Shown here in pieces: positions 53,797 to 64,000 of a stretch of 64,000 nucleotides of DNA. Both the position numbers and the translations under genes were made by a program. The stretch is from Pseudomonas sp. p1(2021b). Its GTDB lineage: Bacteria > Pseudomonadota > Gammaproteobacteria > Pseudomonadales > Pseudomonadaceae. The stretch is from assembly GCF_020151015.1 (NCBI RefSeq), contig NZ_CP083746.1, forward strand, positions 4,307,001-4,371,000. Reading direction: 5' to 3'. Positions within the stretch are counted from its first letter, which is position 1. Each line of letters starts with the position of its first letter. The notes beneath the pieces were generated by a model. The model saw only the letters and a program-made list of their open reading frames with translations. It was not told the origin of the DNA and ran no database searches.

Positions 53797-54294
53797 ATGA
53801 GCCGAGCATTCGTCAACGAAGACCAGGCCGCCGCCCAGGCCAGCCAGCCGGTGGAGCGGCGGGTCAGCGACCAGCCCAACTATGTCACCGCCACCGGCCT
53901 TGCCCAGCTGCAGCAACGGGTGGCCGAGCTCAATGCCCTGCGCAGCGAGCTGCTGGGCCAGGGCGAACGTACCGACAAGCAGCGCCTGGCCGACACCGAG
54001 CGCGACCTGCGCTATTTCACCGCCCGGGTACAGAGTGCCCAGGTGGTCCCACCGGCCACATCCACGGAAAAGGTACAGATCGGTAGCCGGGTGCGCTTCG
54101 TCGATGACGAGGGCCAGGAGCAGCAGGTGCAACTGGTGGGTGAGGACCAAGCCGATGCGCTGCGTGGGTTGGTCAATTGGGGATCGCCCCTGGGGCGAGC
54201 GCTGCTGGGGGCTGGGCCTGGGGACGAGGTGCTGTGGCGAAGGCCGGCAGGGGATCAGATGATCGAAGTGGTGGCCATTTTGACTGAAGATTAA
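53797..54294 (+). CDS. GreA/GreB-family protein with altered tip
   Basis: This 165-residue protein has the Gre layout: an N-terminal coiled-coil hairpin (about 30-85) and a C-terminal FKBP-like domain at about 95-165 (IGSRVRFVDDEGQEQQVQLVG, GSPLGRALLGAGPGDEVLW). That domain binds at the RNA polymerase secondary channel. The tip of the hairpin, which in GreA/GreB holds the acidic D-x-x-E-N-A-(D/E)-Y motif for transcript cleavage, reads GERTDKQRLADTERD here. It may therefore be a Gre paralogue that modulates rather than cleaves. The ATG at 53797 has a perfect AAGGAGG. Confidence 0.85.
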   Translation: MSRAFVNEDQAAAQASQPVERRVSDQPNYVTATGLAQLQQRVAELNALRSELLGQGERTDKQRLADTERDLRYFTARVQSAQVVPPATSTEKVQIGSRVRFVDDEGQEQQVQLVGEDQADALRGLVNWGSPLGRALLGAGPGDEVLWRRPAGDQMIEVVAILTED

Positions 54295-54301
54295 GATGGC
54301 T

Positions 54302-54408
54302 GGGGCTGCGTTGCAGCCCTTTCGCGGCACAAGGCCGTTCCTACAGGGGGACGCGAATCTTCTGTAGGAGCGGCCTTGTGCCGCGAAAGGGCCGCAAAGC
54401 GGCCCCCG
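54302..54408. repeat. REP pair, GGCCTTGTGCC type, after the Gre-family gene
   Basis: Inverted copies (CGGCACAAGGCCGTTCCTAC and TGTAGGAGCGGCCTTGTGCC) are separated by about 22 bases. The outer stems GGGGCTGC/GCAGCCC and GGGCCGC/GCGGCCC are present. It lies between convergent gene ends. Confidence 0.88.
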
Positions 54409-54417
54409 GTTCTCGAA

Positions 54418-55863
<1,446 letters not shown>

Positions 55864-55894
55864 TTAGTGCATTTTCTATAACTGTATACAAATC

Positions 55895-56029
55895 CTGTAG
55901 GAGCGGCCTTGTGCCGCGATCGGGCGCGCAGCGGCCGTAAAACCAGGCATCCCGGTTGTACCTGATAGCCCGCGTTTGCAGCGTTTGCGGCCGCTGCGCG
56001 CCCGATCGCGGCACAAGGCCGCTCCTACA
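55895..56029. repeat. Long REP pair with extended stems
   Basis: Inverted copies TGTAGGAGCGGCCTTGTGCC and its complement enclose unusually long inner stems: CGATCGGGCGCGCAGCGGCC at the left and GGCCGCTGCGCGCCCGATCG at the right. The whole is a palindrome of more than 40 bp per arm around a spacer of about 50 bases. It is the longest dyad in the window. Confidence 0.88.
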
Positions 56030-56050
56030 CGGGGCGGACATAGGGCGCAC

Positions 56051-56077
56051 GAAAATGGGGCCTCGAAAGGCCCCATT
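56051..56077 (-). terminator. Rho-independent terminator after ettA
   Basis: A 9-bp stem AATGGGGCC (56054-56062)/GGCCCCATT (56069-56077) has a six-base loop and, on the minus strand, TTTTC after it. It lies 21 bases after the ettA stop. Confidence 0.87.
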
Positions 56078-56097
56078 GTTGTGCAACGCTTGCCGGC

Positions 56098-57765
56098 TTA
56101 CTGAGCCAGCTTCTTGTGCCGAACCCGGTGCGGCTGGGCAGCGGCGTCGCCCAGGCGCTTCTTGCGGTCGGCTTCGTACTCAGTGTAGTTGCCCTCGAAG
56201 AACACCACGTTCGAGTCGTCCTCGTAGGCCAGGATGTGGGTGGCCACACGGTCCAGGAACCAACGGTCGTGGGAAATCACGATCGCGGCGCCCGGGAAGT
56301 CCAGCAGGGCTTCTTCCAGCGAACGCAGGGTTTCGACGTCCAGGTCGTTGGACGGTTCGTCGAGCAGCAGGACGTTACCGCCCTCCTTCAGGGTCAGGGC
56401 CAGGTGCAGGCGACCACGCTCACCACCGGAGAGGTCCTTGACGAACTTCTGCTGGTCCCCGCCCTTGAAGTTGAAGCGACCGACGTAGGTGCGCGACGGG
56501 ATCTCGTAGTTGCCGATGCGGATCATGTCCGAACCGTCGGAGATCTGCTGGAACACGGTCTTGGCACCGTCCAGGTCCTCGCGGCTCTGGTCGACGCAGG
56601 CCAGCTGCACGGTTTCACCGATCTCGATGCTGCCCGAGTCCGGCTGCTCCTTGCCCATGATCATGCGGAACAGGGTCGACTTACCGGCACCGTTACCGCC
56701 GATCACACCGACAATGGCGCCCTTGGGCATGGCGAACGACAGGTTGTCGATCAGCACGCGATCGCCATAGCCCTTGGTGACGTTCTTGAACTCGATGACC
56801 TTGTCGCCCAGGCGCGGGCCTGCCGGGATGTAGATCTCGTTGGTCTCGCTGCGCTTCTGGAATTCCTGCGACTGCATTTCTTCGAAGCGCGCCAGACGGG
56901 CCTTGGACTTGGACTGGCGGGCCTTGGCGCCTTTGCGCACCCACTCCAGTTCCTCTTTCATGGCCTTCTCGTGGGCGCTCTGCTGCTTGGATTCCTGCTC
57001 CAGACGCGCCGACTTGGCCTCCAGCCAGCCCGAGTAGTTGCCTTCGTACGGGATGCCGGCGCCGCGGTCCAGTTCCAGGATCCAGCCGGCGACGTTGTCC
57101 AGGAAGTAACGGTCGTGGGTGATCGCCACCACGGTGCCGGGGAAGTCGTGCAGGAAGCGCTCGAGCCAGGCCACCGAGTCGGCGTCCAGGTGGTTGGTCG
57201 GTTCGTCCAGCAGGAGCATGTCGGGGGCCGACAGCAGCAGGCGGCACAGGGCCACGCGACGCTTTTCACCACCGGAGAGGTGCTCGATCTTCGCCTCCCA
57301 TGGCGGCAGGCGCAGAGCGTCGGCGGCGACGTCCAGCTGGCGCTCCAGGTTATGGCCGTCGGCGGCCTGCAGGATGGCTTCGAGCTTGGCCTGTTCGGCC
57401 GCCAGCTTGTCGAAGTCGGCATCAGGCTCGGCGTAGGCGGCATAGACTTCGTCCAGACGCGCCTGGGCATCCTTGATCACGCTGACCGCTTCCTCGACCA
57501 CTTCGCGAACGGTCTTGGTCGGGTCCAGCTGCGGCTCCTGGGGCAGATAGCCGACATTGATGTCGGGCATCGGACGGGCTTCGCCGTCGAACTCCTTGTC
57601 GACGCCGGCCATGATCCGCAGCAGGGTCGATTTACCCGCGCCGTTCAGGCCGAGCACGCCGATCTTGGCGCCCGGGAAGAACGACAGGGAAATGTTCTTG
57701 AGAATTTCCCGCTTCGGCGGCACGACCTTGCTCAGCCGATGCATGGTGTAGACGTATTGAGCCAA
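56098..57765 (-). CDS. ettA: Energy-dependent translational throttle protein EttA
   Basis: EttA is an ABC-F protein that binds the ribosomal E site and gates the first peptide bond according to the ATP/ADP ratio. The 555-residue product has exactly the E. coli length. It has two ABC domains with Walker A motifs GLNGAGKST and GGNGAGKST and two LSGGE signatures. Between them lies the PtIM linker, rich in Lys/Arg/Glu ([20 protein letters not shown]). The start is TTG at 57765 (TTGGCTCAATACGTC), with AGAGGG upstream; it aligns with the MAQ start of E. coli EttA. A longer frame to 57825 is not conserved. Confidence 0.96.
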   Translation of the reverse strand: MAQYVYTMHRLSKVVPPKREILKNISLSFFPGAKIGVLGLNGAGKSTLLRIMAGVDKEFDGEARPMPDINVGYLPQEPQLDPTKTVREVVEEAVSVIKDAQARLDEVYAAYAEPDADFDKLAAEQAKLEAILQAADGHNLERQLDVAADALRLPPWEAKIEHLSGGEKRRVALCRLLLSAPDMLLLDEPTNHLDADSVAWLERFLHDFPGTVVAITHDRYFLDNVAGWILELDRGAGIPYEGNYSGWLEAKSARLEQESKQQSAHEKAMKEELEWVRKGAKARQSKSKARLARFEEMQSQEFQKRSETNEIYIPAGPRLGDKVIEFKNVTKGYGDRVLIDNLSFAMPKGAIVGVIGGNGAGKSTLFRMIMGKEQPDSGSIEIGETVQLACVDQSREDLDGAKTVFQQISDGSDMIRIGNYEIPSRTYVGRFNFKGGDQQKFVKDLSGGERGRLHLALTLKEGGNVLLLDEPSNDLDVETLRSLEEALLDFPGAAIVISHDRWFLDRVATHILAYEDDSNVVFFEGNYTEYEADRKKRLGDAAAQPHRVRHKKLAQ

Positions 57766-57890
57766 AACCAAGCCCTCTATCAGATAGGTAAAGACATCGA
57801 CCCCGGCAATGGCCAGGGGACGCATGTGTTTACGGGGTGACGTTGAACAAAGTGGGCCATTCTACGCCAACTGGTGGCGATTCACAGATG

Positions 57891-57985
57891 GCTGGGGCTG
57901 CTTTGCAGCCCAATCGCGGGACAAGCCCGCTCCTACAAAGACAGCACAGGGCCTGTGGGAGCGGGCTTGTCCCGCGATTGGGCCA
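57891..57985. repeat. REP pair, GGGCTTGTCCC type, between ettA and the small Cys protein gene
   Basis: Inverted copies (CGCGGGACAAGCCCGCTCC and GGGAGCGGGCTTGTCCCGCG) are separated by about 20 bases, with GGCTGC/GCAGCCCAATCGC on the left. It lies between two genes of the same direction, upstream of the ettA promoter. Confidence 0.86.
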
Positions 57986-58003
57986 TTACTGCCGGCGCAG
58001 CGC

Positions 58004-58393
58004 TCAGACGTGAGACTGCTTCGCCTTGCCGCGCGGCAGGCGGCAACGGTCGTTCTGCTCGGCCAGGCGTGCAGCCCAGGCGGCCTTGACGCTGAAACCG
58101 CCGGAACGGGCCGGCGTGTTCGCCACCGGCTTGGCGGCAGGCTTGGCAGCAGGTTTCGCCGCTACGGCCGCCGGTGCGACCGTTGCAGCAGCCGGCTCGG
58201 CGACGGCCTTGGCTGACTTGCGCAGCTCAGCCAGCGACGGGCTCTTGCGCACGGCAGCGGCGGCGTCCGGCTTGGCCAGGGAGCGCTGGCAGGACTTGCA
58301 GGATACGTCATCGGCCACGACAGTGCTGACCAGGGTCTGACTGCTGCGCCCGCAGGCGGAATCGAGGCCATTGGTGGAATAGTGGGTAACCAA
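58004..58393 (-). CDS. Small Cys-containing Ala/Lys/Pro-rich protein
   Basis: This 129-residue protein has a short N-terminal part with a CKSC pair (DVSCKSCQRSLAK) that could bind zinc. A linker of repeated AAKP units (AAKPAAKPAAKPVA) follows, and then a basic end (WAARLAEQNDRCRLPRGKAK). The TTG at 58393 is chosen because GGAG lies 10 bases upstream and the frame further up is unlike protein; the start is uncertain. No signal peptide is seen. I do not recognise a family. Its position between ettA and morA is shared with other Pseudomonas, as I recall, which supports a real gene. Confidence 0.6.
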   Translation of the reverse strand: MVTHYSTNGLDSACGRSSQTLVSTVVADDVSCKSCQRSLAKPDAAAAVRKSPSLAELRKSAKAVAEPAAATVAPAAVAAKPAAKPAAKPVANTPARSGGFSVKAAWAARLAEQNDRCRLPRGKAKQSHV

Positions 58394-58641
58394 AACCGTA
58401 CATCTCCAAAAAGCGTTGACTATGAAGCGGCCGGCATTCTCGCACAGCTTGCAGGGTCTTGCCGAATGGCCGTCGCTCGCCACGACCATCGGCAGCGGAC
58501 AGATGAGTGGCACTTTGCCATAATTGCGCGCATGCTAGTCGGCTTCATGCGTCACCTTATATAGTGCGCCCGGCCCTGTGCTCGGGCACGGCCCATGCAT
58601 AGTCCGCCCTGCCATCGCCAGCCAAATCGCAGGTCCAACGC

Positions 58642-61600
58642 TTGACCAATCTCACCCAACCACCGTCGCTGTGCCCTGCTCCAGCCGTTCCGGCCAGTGC
58701 CTTGCGTGGCTCGCTCAAGGGGGCGCTGGCTTTGCTGGCCCTGGTCCTGCTGGGGCTGTTGTTATGGCAGTTGTTCGCCCAATACCGCCATACCCAGGCC
58801 GACCTGTACCAGCAGAGCCTGAAGGCGAGCGCGGAGCTGGCCGACCACCTGAACCTGAACATGGCGCTCAAGGCCCAGCAAGCGGCGAACCTGGTCCAGC
58901 CTTATACCGACGCACTGCCAGCAAAGGCGCTGCCACCTGTGCTCGGCACCCTGCGCGCACGTCTGCCCGGGCTGCGCCACCTGGCCTGGCTGGACAGCGC
59001 CGGACGAGTCCTGGGCGACAGCCTCTCCGGCAGCCCCGACCGCCAATTGCTTGACGAGCTGGTGCGGCTCAACCAGGGAGGCGCCTATTTCTTCGGCAAC
59101 TCGGCCGACAACCGCGTCATCTACCTGCTGCTGCGCCAGCCAGCCGACCCGGATCACGGCTACTGGCTGCTGCGCCTGTCCAGCGGCGACTACTACCAGC
59201 AGCTCACCGAACACCTCACTGGCGAGGGCCGCCTCTGGCTGCTGGAAAACAGCCGCAGCGGCCAGGTGCTCCAGGGGCCAGGCGCGCCTGACCGCGACAA
59301 GGACAACCTGCAAAGCGTGATGCTGGCCTTCATCGACAACAGTACCTGGCAACTGCGCGGCCTGTTCGATGCCGGGCAAGCCCGGGCCGAGCTGCTTCCG
59401 GCATTGATCGGCAAATGCCTGCTGGTTTTGTTCTGTGCCCTGTTGCCGGTATTGGCCCTGATCAACATGCGTCGCCGGCAGCGGGCCTTGCAGGAAGACC
59501 GCCGGCGCTACCACGAGATCTTCGAAGGCACGGGCGTGGCGCTGTGCGTGCTCGACCTCTCCAGCCTGCCCGGCCAACTCGACCGCTACCATCTGCGCAA
59601 CCGTGCCGCACTCCGGCACAGCCTGGCCCTGGACGCCAGCCTGCGCCGCACGCTGTTGCAGGAACTGAAGATCACCGAAATCAACCAGGTCGCCCGCCAA
59701 TTGCTCAACGTGCACTGCCATGACGGCGCCTGGCAGCGCCTGATCGATGGCAGTGGCGACAGCCGTGAAAGCGTCGGCATGCAATTGATCGACGCGCTGA
59801 TCGAACAGCGCAGCTTGCTGGAACTCGAAGTGCGCCTGCCCGCCCCCCTGGGCGGCGAGTTGCACCTGTGGCTGATGGCGCGCCTGCCATTGCAACGGCG
59901 CGACTACCAGGCCGTTATCTTGAGCATCAGCGATATCACCAGCCGCAAGCAGGTGGAGCTGTCGCTGCTCGAACGCGAAAGCTTCTGGTCGGACGTGGTC
60001 CGCACCGTTCCCGACCAGCTCTACGTGCAGGACGTGCACAGCCAGCGGATCATCTTCAGCAACCGCCACCTGGGCCAGACGCTGGGCTACGACCGGGTGG
60101 AGCTGGCGCAGATGGGCGACCGTTTCTGGGAACTGCTGCTGCACCCCGAGGATGCCGACCATTATCGTCAACTGCGCCGGCAACAGCGCGACACCAGCCA
60201 TGATCAGTCGCTGCACTGCCAGTTGCGTTTCCGTCACCGCGACGGGGGTTGGCGCTGGTACGAAATCCGCGAACAAGTGCTGACCCGTGACACCGATGGC
60301 CTGGTCACCCGTATCATCGGCGTGGGCAAGGACGTGACGGTACAGATCGAAGCCAGCGAGTCGCTGCGCGACAGCGAGCAGCGCTACCGCATGCTGGCCG
60401 AGAGCATCAGCGACGTGATCTTCTCCACCGACAGCCAGCTGCAGCTCAATTACGTCAGCCCCTCGGTACAGGCCGTGCTGGGCTACCCGGCCGACTGGAT
60501 CTTCGAGCACGGCTGGCAGTCGATCATCGCCAACCCGGCCCAGCTCACCGGCATCTACAGCCTGCTGGAGCGGGTCAGCAAGGCCCTGGGCGACACCGAG
60601 CAACTGGCCCAGCTGCGCAGCCAGCTGCCCACCCAGATCTTCCTGTTCGACTGCCTGCGCGCCGATGGCCGCAAGATCCCCATCGAACTGCGCCTGGTGC
60701 TGGTGTGGGACGACCACGAGCACTTCGAGGGCGTGCTCGGCGTGGGCCGCGACATCAGTCAGCAACGCCGCGCAGAAAAAGACCTGCGCATGGCTGCAAC
60801 GGTATTCGAGCACTCCACCTCGGCCATCCTCATCACCGACCCGGCCGGCTACATCGTGCAGGCCAACGAAGCGTTCAGCCGGGTCAGCGGCTATGACGTC
60901 AGCGAAGTGCTCGATCAACTGCCGAGCCTGCTCACCGTCGACGAGCAGCAAGAGGCGCACCTGCGCTACGTGGTCAAGCAACTGCACCAGCATGGCAGTT
61001 GGGAGGGCGAGGTCTGGCTCAAGCGTCGCGACGGTGAACACTACCCGGCCTGGGTCGGCATCACCGCAGTGCTCGACGACGAGGGCGACCTGGCCAGCTA
61101 CGTATGCTTCTTCACCGACATCAGCGAGCGCAAGGCCAGCGAGCAGCGCATCCATCGCCTGGCCTACTACGATGCCCTGACCCACCTGCCCAACCGCACC
61201 CTGTTCCAGGACCGCCTGTATACGGCGCTGCAACAGGCCGAGCGGCACAAGGCGTGGGTGGTGCTGATGTTCCTGGACCTGGACCGCTTCAAGCCGATCA
61301 ACGACTCCCTCGGCCATGCCGCAGGCGACCGCATGCTCAAGGACATGGCTCAGCGCCTGCTGGCCTGCGTCGATGACGACGACACCGTGGCGCGCATGGG
61401 CGGCGATGAATTCACCCTGCTGCTGCAGCCCCGGGCCAGCCGCGAAATGGCCCTGAACCGCGCCATCCATGTGGCTGAGAACATTCTCGGCAGCCTGGTG
61501 CGGCCGTTCGTGCTGGAAAACCGCGAGTTCTTCGTCACCGCCAGCATCGGCATCGCCCTGAGCCCGCAGGACGGCAGCGAACTGAGCCAGTTGATGAAGA

Positions 61601-62472
61601 ACGCCGACACCGCCATGTACCACGCCAAGGAACGCGGCAAGAACAACTTCCAGTTCTACCAGGCCGACATGAACGCCAGCGCCCTGGAGCGCCTGGAGCT
61701 GGAGAGCGACCTGCGCCATGCGTTGGAGCAGAACGAATTCATTCTCTACTACCAGCCGCAGTTCAGCGGCGATGGCAAGCGGCTGACCGGGGCCGAGGCC
61801 CTGCTGCGCTGGCGCCACCCGCGCCGGGGGCTGGTACCGCCGGGCGACTTCATCCCGGTGATCGAGGAGCTGGGCCTGGTAGTGGATGTCGGCGACTGGG
61901 TGCTGCGCGAAGCCAGCCGCCAGCTCAAGGCCTGGCACAAGGCCAAGGTGCGGGTGCCCAAGGTCTCGGTGAACATTTCGGCACGGCAGTTTTCCGACGG
62001 CCAACTGGGCACGCGCATCGCCACCATCCTAGAGGAAACCGGCCTGCCGCCGGCCTGCCTGGAGCTGGAACTGACCGAGAGTATTCTGATGCGCGACGTC
62101 GACGAGGCCATGCAGATCCTCGACGGTCTGAAGGTGCTGGGCCTGAGCATCGCGGTCGATGATTTCGGCACCGGCTATTCGTCGCTGAACTACCTCAAGC
62201 AGTTCCCCATCGACGTGTTGAAGATCGACCGCACCTTCGTCGACGGCCTGCCCGAAGGCGAGCAGGATGCGCAGATCGCCCGGGCGATCATCGCCATGGC
62301 CCACAGCCTGAACCTGGCGGTGATCGCCGAGGGTGTGGAAACCCACGAGCAGCTGGAGTTCCTGCGCGAACACGGCTGCGACGAGGTGCAGGGCTATCTG
62401 TTCGGGCGGCCGATGCCGGCCGGCCAGTTCGAGGCGCAGTTCAGCAACGAGGCCCTGTTCATGTTCCAATGA
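58642..62472 (+). CDS. morA: Membrane c-di-GMP regulator MorA (PAS-GGDEF-EAL)
   Basis: MorA controls flagellar timing, motility and biofilm through c-di-GMP. The 1276-residue protein has a membrane helix near 30-50, a periplasmic sensor part and a second helix at about 252-275. Several PAS domains follow (about 290-820, with PAC-type segments such as [15 protein letters not shown]). The GGDEF domain at about 840-1010 has an intact active site (MGGDEF near 918-923). The EAL domain at about 1025-1270 has intact [16 protein letters not shown] and EGVET motifs. Both cyclase and phosphodiesterase residues are present, so it may be bifunctional. The start is TTG 58642. It is followed by glyA, the conserved morA-glyA order. 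Confidence 0.93.
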   Translation: MTNLTQPPSLCPAPAVPASALRGSLKGALALLALVLLGLLLWQLFAQYRHTQADLYQQSLKASAELADHLNLNMALKAQQAANLVQPYTDALPAKALPPVLGTLRARLPGLRHLAWLDSAGRVLGDSLSGSPDRQLLDELVRLNQGGAYFFGNSADNRVIYLLLRQPADPDHGYWLLRLSSGDYYQQLTEHLTGEGRLWLLENSRSGQVLQGPGAPDRDKDNLQSVMLAFIDNSTWQLRGLFDAGQARAELLPALIGKCLLVLFCALLPVLALINMRRRQRALQEDRRRYHEIFEGTGVALCVLDLSSLPGQLDRYHLRNRAALRHSLALDASLRRTLLQELKITEINQVARQLLNVHCHDGAWQRLIDGSGDSRESVGMQLIDALIEQRSLLELEVRLPAPLGGELHLWLMARLPLQRRDYQAVILSISDITSRKQVELSLLERESFWSDVVRTVPDQLYVQDVHSQRIIFSNRHLGQTLGYDRVELAQMGDRFWELLLHPEDADHYRQLRRQQRDTSHDQSLHCQLRFRHRDGGWRWYEIREQVLTRDTDGLVTRIIGVGKDVTVQIEASESLRDSEQRYRMLAESISDVIFSTDSQLQLNYVSPSVQAVLGYPADWIFEHGWQSIIANPAQLTGIYSLLERVSKALGDTEQLAQLRSQLPTQIFLFDCLRADGRKIPIELRLVLVWDDHEHFEGVLGVGRDISQQRRAEKDLRMAATVFEHSTSAILITDPAGYIVQANEAFSRVSGYDVSEVLDQLPSLLTVDEQQEAHLRYVVKQLHQHGSWEGEVWLKRRDGEHYPAWVGITAVLDDEGDLASYVCFFTDISERKASEQRIHRLAYYDALTHLPNRTLFQDRLYTALQQAERHKAWVVLMFLDLDRFKPINDSLGHAAGDRMLKDMAQRLLACVDDDDTVARMGGDEFTLLLQPRASREMALNRAIHVAENILGSLVRPFVLENREFFVTASIGIALSPQDGSELSQLMKNADTAMYHAKERGKNNFQFYQADMNASALERLELESDLRHALEQNEFILYYQPQFSGDGKRLTGAEALLRWRHPRRGLVPPGDFIPVIEELGLVVDVGDWVLREASRQLKAWHKAKVRVPKVSVNISARQFSDGQLGTRIATILEETGLPPACLELELTESILMRDVDEAMQILDGLKVLGLSIAVDDFGTGYSSLNYLKQFPIDVLKIDRTFVDGLPEGEQDAQIARAIIAMAHSLNLAVIAEGVETHEQLEFLREHGCDEVQGYLFGRPMPAGQFEAQFSNEALFMFQ

Positions 62473-62657
62473 CCGTGGTGCCATACGGCCCCTGAGCAGC
62501 AGGCAAAAACCGGACCCAAAAGTCAACTGAAGCCCAGTCGCCACGCGGCCTGCAACATGAGCCCCACCGGTCCGCAACTTGATGCCACTTCATATGCCAG
62601 GCGTCGATCAATCGGTTAGAATGCCCCCCCAATTCAGCCCGATCCTTGAGGACCGCC

Positions 62658-63911
62658 ATGTTCAGCCGTGATTTGACCATTGCCAAGTACGACGCCGAGC
62701 TCTTCGAAGCCATGCAGCAAGAAGCTCTGCGCCAGGAAGAGCACATCGAGCTGATCGCTTCTGAAAACTACACCAGCCCCGCGGTCATGGAAGCGCAGGG
62801 CTCGGTACTGACCAACAAGTACGCCGAAGGCTACCCGGGCAAGCGCTACTACGGTGGCTGCGAGTACGTCGATGTCGTCGAGCAGCTGGCCATCGATCGC
62901 GCCAAGCAACTGTTCGGCGCCGACTACGCCAACGTCCAGCCGCACGCCGGCTCCCAGGCCAACGCCGCGGTCTACCTGGCCCTGCTGTCGGCCGGCGACA
63001 CCATCCTGGGCATGAGCCTGGCCCACGGCGGCCACCTGACCCACGGCGCCAGCGTCAGCTCCTCGGGCAAGCTGTACAACGCCATCCAGTACGGCATCGA
63101 TGCCAACGGCCTGATCGACTACGACGAAGTCGAGCGCCTGGCGGTCGAGCACAAGCCGAAGATGATCGTCGCCGGCTTCTCGGCCTACTCCCAGGTCCTG
63201 GACTTCGCCCGCTTCCGCGCCATCGCCGACAAGGTCGGTGCCTACCTGTTCGTCGACATGGCCCACGTGGCCGGCCTGGTCGCCGCTGGCGTCTACCCGA
63301 ACCCAGTGCCGTTCGCCGACGTGGTCACCACCACCACCCACAAGACCCTGCGCGGCCCACGTGGCGGCCTGATCCTCGCTCGCAAGAACGAAGAGATCGA
63401 GAAGAAGCTCAACGCAGCCGTCTTCCCGGGCGCCCAGGGCGGCCCGCTGGAGCACGTCATCGCTGCCAAGGCCATCTGCTTCAAGGAAGCCCTGCAGCCT
63501 GAGTTCAAGGCCTACCAGCAGCAAGTGGTGAAGAACGCCCAGGCCATGGCCAGCGTGTTCATCGAGCGTGGCTTCGACGTCGTATCCGGCGGCACCCAGA
63601 ACCACCTGTTCCTGCTGTCGCTGATCAAGCAAGACATCTCCGGCAAAGACGCCGACGCGGCCTTGGGCAAAGCGTTCATCACCGTCAACAAGAACTCGGT
63701 ACCGAACGACCCACGCTCCCCGTTCGTCACCTCGGGCCTGCGTTTCGGCACCCCGGCCGTGACCACCCGCGGCTTCAAGGAAGCCGAGTGCCGTGAGCTG
63801 GCTGGCTGGATCTGCGACATCCTGGCTGACCTGAACAACGAAGCGGTGATCGATGCCGTTCGCGAGAAGGTCAAGGCGATCTGCAAGAAGCTGCCGGTGT
63901 ACGGCAACTGA
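62658..63911 (+). CDS. glyA: Serine hydroxymethyltransferase
   Basis: GlyA converts serine and tetrahydrofolate to glycine and 5,10-methylene-THF, the main source of one-carbon units. The 417-residue protein begins [16 protein letters not shown]. It has [11 protein letters not shown] near 32-42 and the PLP Lys in [14 protein letters not shown] near 224-237. The ATG at 62658 follows TTGAGGACC. The 185-base gap after morA is large enough for its own promoter (a TTAGAAT-type -10 lies near 62615-62621). No glycine riboswitch was seen. Pseudomonas often carries more than one glyA; which paralogue this is cannot be told here. Confidence 0.96.
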   Translation: MFSRDLTIAKYDAELFEAMQQEALRQEEHIELIASENYTSPAVMEAQGSVLTNKYAEGYPGKRYYGGCEYVDVVEQLAIDRAKQLFGADYANVQPHAGSQANAAVYLALLSAGDTILGMSLAHGGHLTHGASVSSSGKLYNAIQYGIDANGLIDYDEVERLAVEHKPKMIVAGFSAYSQVLDFARFRAIADKVGAYLFVDMAHVAGLVAAGVYPNPVPFADVVTTTTHKTLRGPRGGLILARKNEEIEKKLNAAVFPGAQGGPLEHVIAAKAICFKEALQPEFKAYQQQVVKNAQAMASVFIERGFDVVSGGTQNHLFLLSLIKQDISGKDADAALGKAFITVNKNSVPNDPRSPFVTSGLRFGTPAVTTRGFKEAECRELAGWICDILADLNNEAVIDAVREKVKAICKKLPVYGN

Positions 63912-63922
63912 TCGACCGTTGG

Positions 63923-64000
63923 GGCCAAGCCCGCGCCTACAGGTTCACGCAACCTCTGTAGGAGCGGGCTTGCCCCGCGAAAGGGCTGCGAAGCAGCCCC
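63923..64000. repeat. REP pair, GGGCTTGCCCC type, at the window end
   Basis: The right copy TGTAGGAGCGGGCTTGCCCC and its GGGCTGC/GCAGCCC stem are complete. The left copy, GGCCAAGCCCGCGCCTACAG, is shorter and has one change. It follows the glyA stop by 11 bases and runs to the window end. Confidence 0.83.

Noticed and set aside
58762..62004. A 1080-codon open frame antisense to morA, and similar long antisense frames opposite prmC-prfA, the TPR gene, mksB and the Lon-like protease gene
   Set aside because: They mirror GC-rich genes with strong third-position bias. Their products are low-complexity (Gln/Gly/His/Ala-rich) without recognisable domains, while the opposite strands encode clear families.
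62473..62657. Possible glycine or folate riboswitch before glyA
   Set aside because: The 185-base gap lacks the tandem glycine aptamer pattern and no conserved THF aptamer core is seen; only a plain promoter-like stretch is present.

Overview
The window is GC-rich chromosomal DNA of a fluorescent Pseudomonas, most likely of the P. putida group. The gene order (hemA-prfA-prmC-moeB-murI against TPR-lolB-ispE-tRNA-prs-rplY-pth-ychF; proB-obgE-rpmA-rplU against ispB; morA-glyA) and many intergenic REP pairs (core like TGTAGGAGCGGGCTTG or TGTAGGAGCGGCCTTG) both point there. No insertion sequence, prophage, integrase, CRISPR array or rRNA was found. The region reads as core and lineage-core genome.

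Layout. 1-5.2 kb: the 3' end of a photolyase gene, then a minus-strand housekeeping operon for haem, translation release and cofactors (hemA, prfA, prmC, moeB, murI). 5.4-12.3 kb: a plus-strand run with a TPR lipoprotein, lolB, ispE, tRNA-Gln, prs, rplY, pth and ychF. A near-consensus sigma-70 promoter inside the end of ispE probably drives tRNA-Gln and prs. 12.4-17.3 kb: a minus-strand cluster of ycaC, a FUSC/AaeB-like pump, an AaeX-like protein, an AaeA-like fusion protein and a LysR regulator. 17.7-21.2 kb: an NTF2-like protein, an NCS1 permease and an aldehyde dehydrogenase. 21.4-33.3 kb: accessory membrane and repair genes (DUF3422, a large MscS channel, Ada and an AlkA-type glycosylase, two MFS exporters, tRNA-Met, a LysE exporter with a divergent LysR, an M15-type peptidase, carbonic anhydrase).

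33.3-39.6 kb: rimI and a cryptic holD (psi subunit of DNA polymerase III), divergent from the mksF-mksE-mksB condensin operon. 39.7-44.8 kb: creA, proB, obgE, rpmA and rplU, with ispB divergent. 44.9-48 kb: small proteins including a Fur-box-controlled 81-residue protein, FKBP isomerase and a UPF0114 membrane protein. 48.1-54.3 kb: a Lon-like protease with an altered Walker A motif, DUF3015 and DUF4105 envelope proteins, a small lipoprotein and a Gre-family factor. 54.4-64 kb: gdhA, ettA, a small Cys-containing protein, the c-di-GMP regulator morA, and glyA.

The most interesting items are the ispE-internal promoter, the 90-nt inverted repeat before obgE, the Fur-controlled small protein, the MksBEF operon without an adjacent MksG nuclease, the ycaC/aaeXAB-like cluster, the NTF2/NCS1/ALDH cluster and the Lon-like protease. 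None is clearly a wholly new system. All calls come from reading the sequence and from recalled family knowledge; no database search was run.
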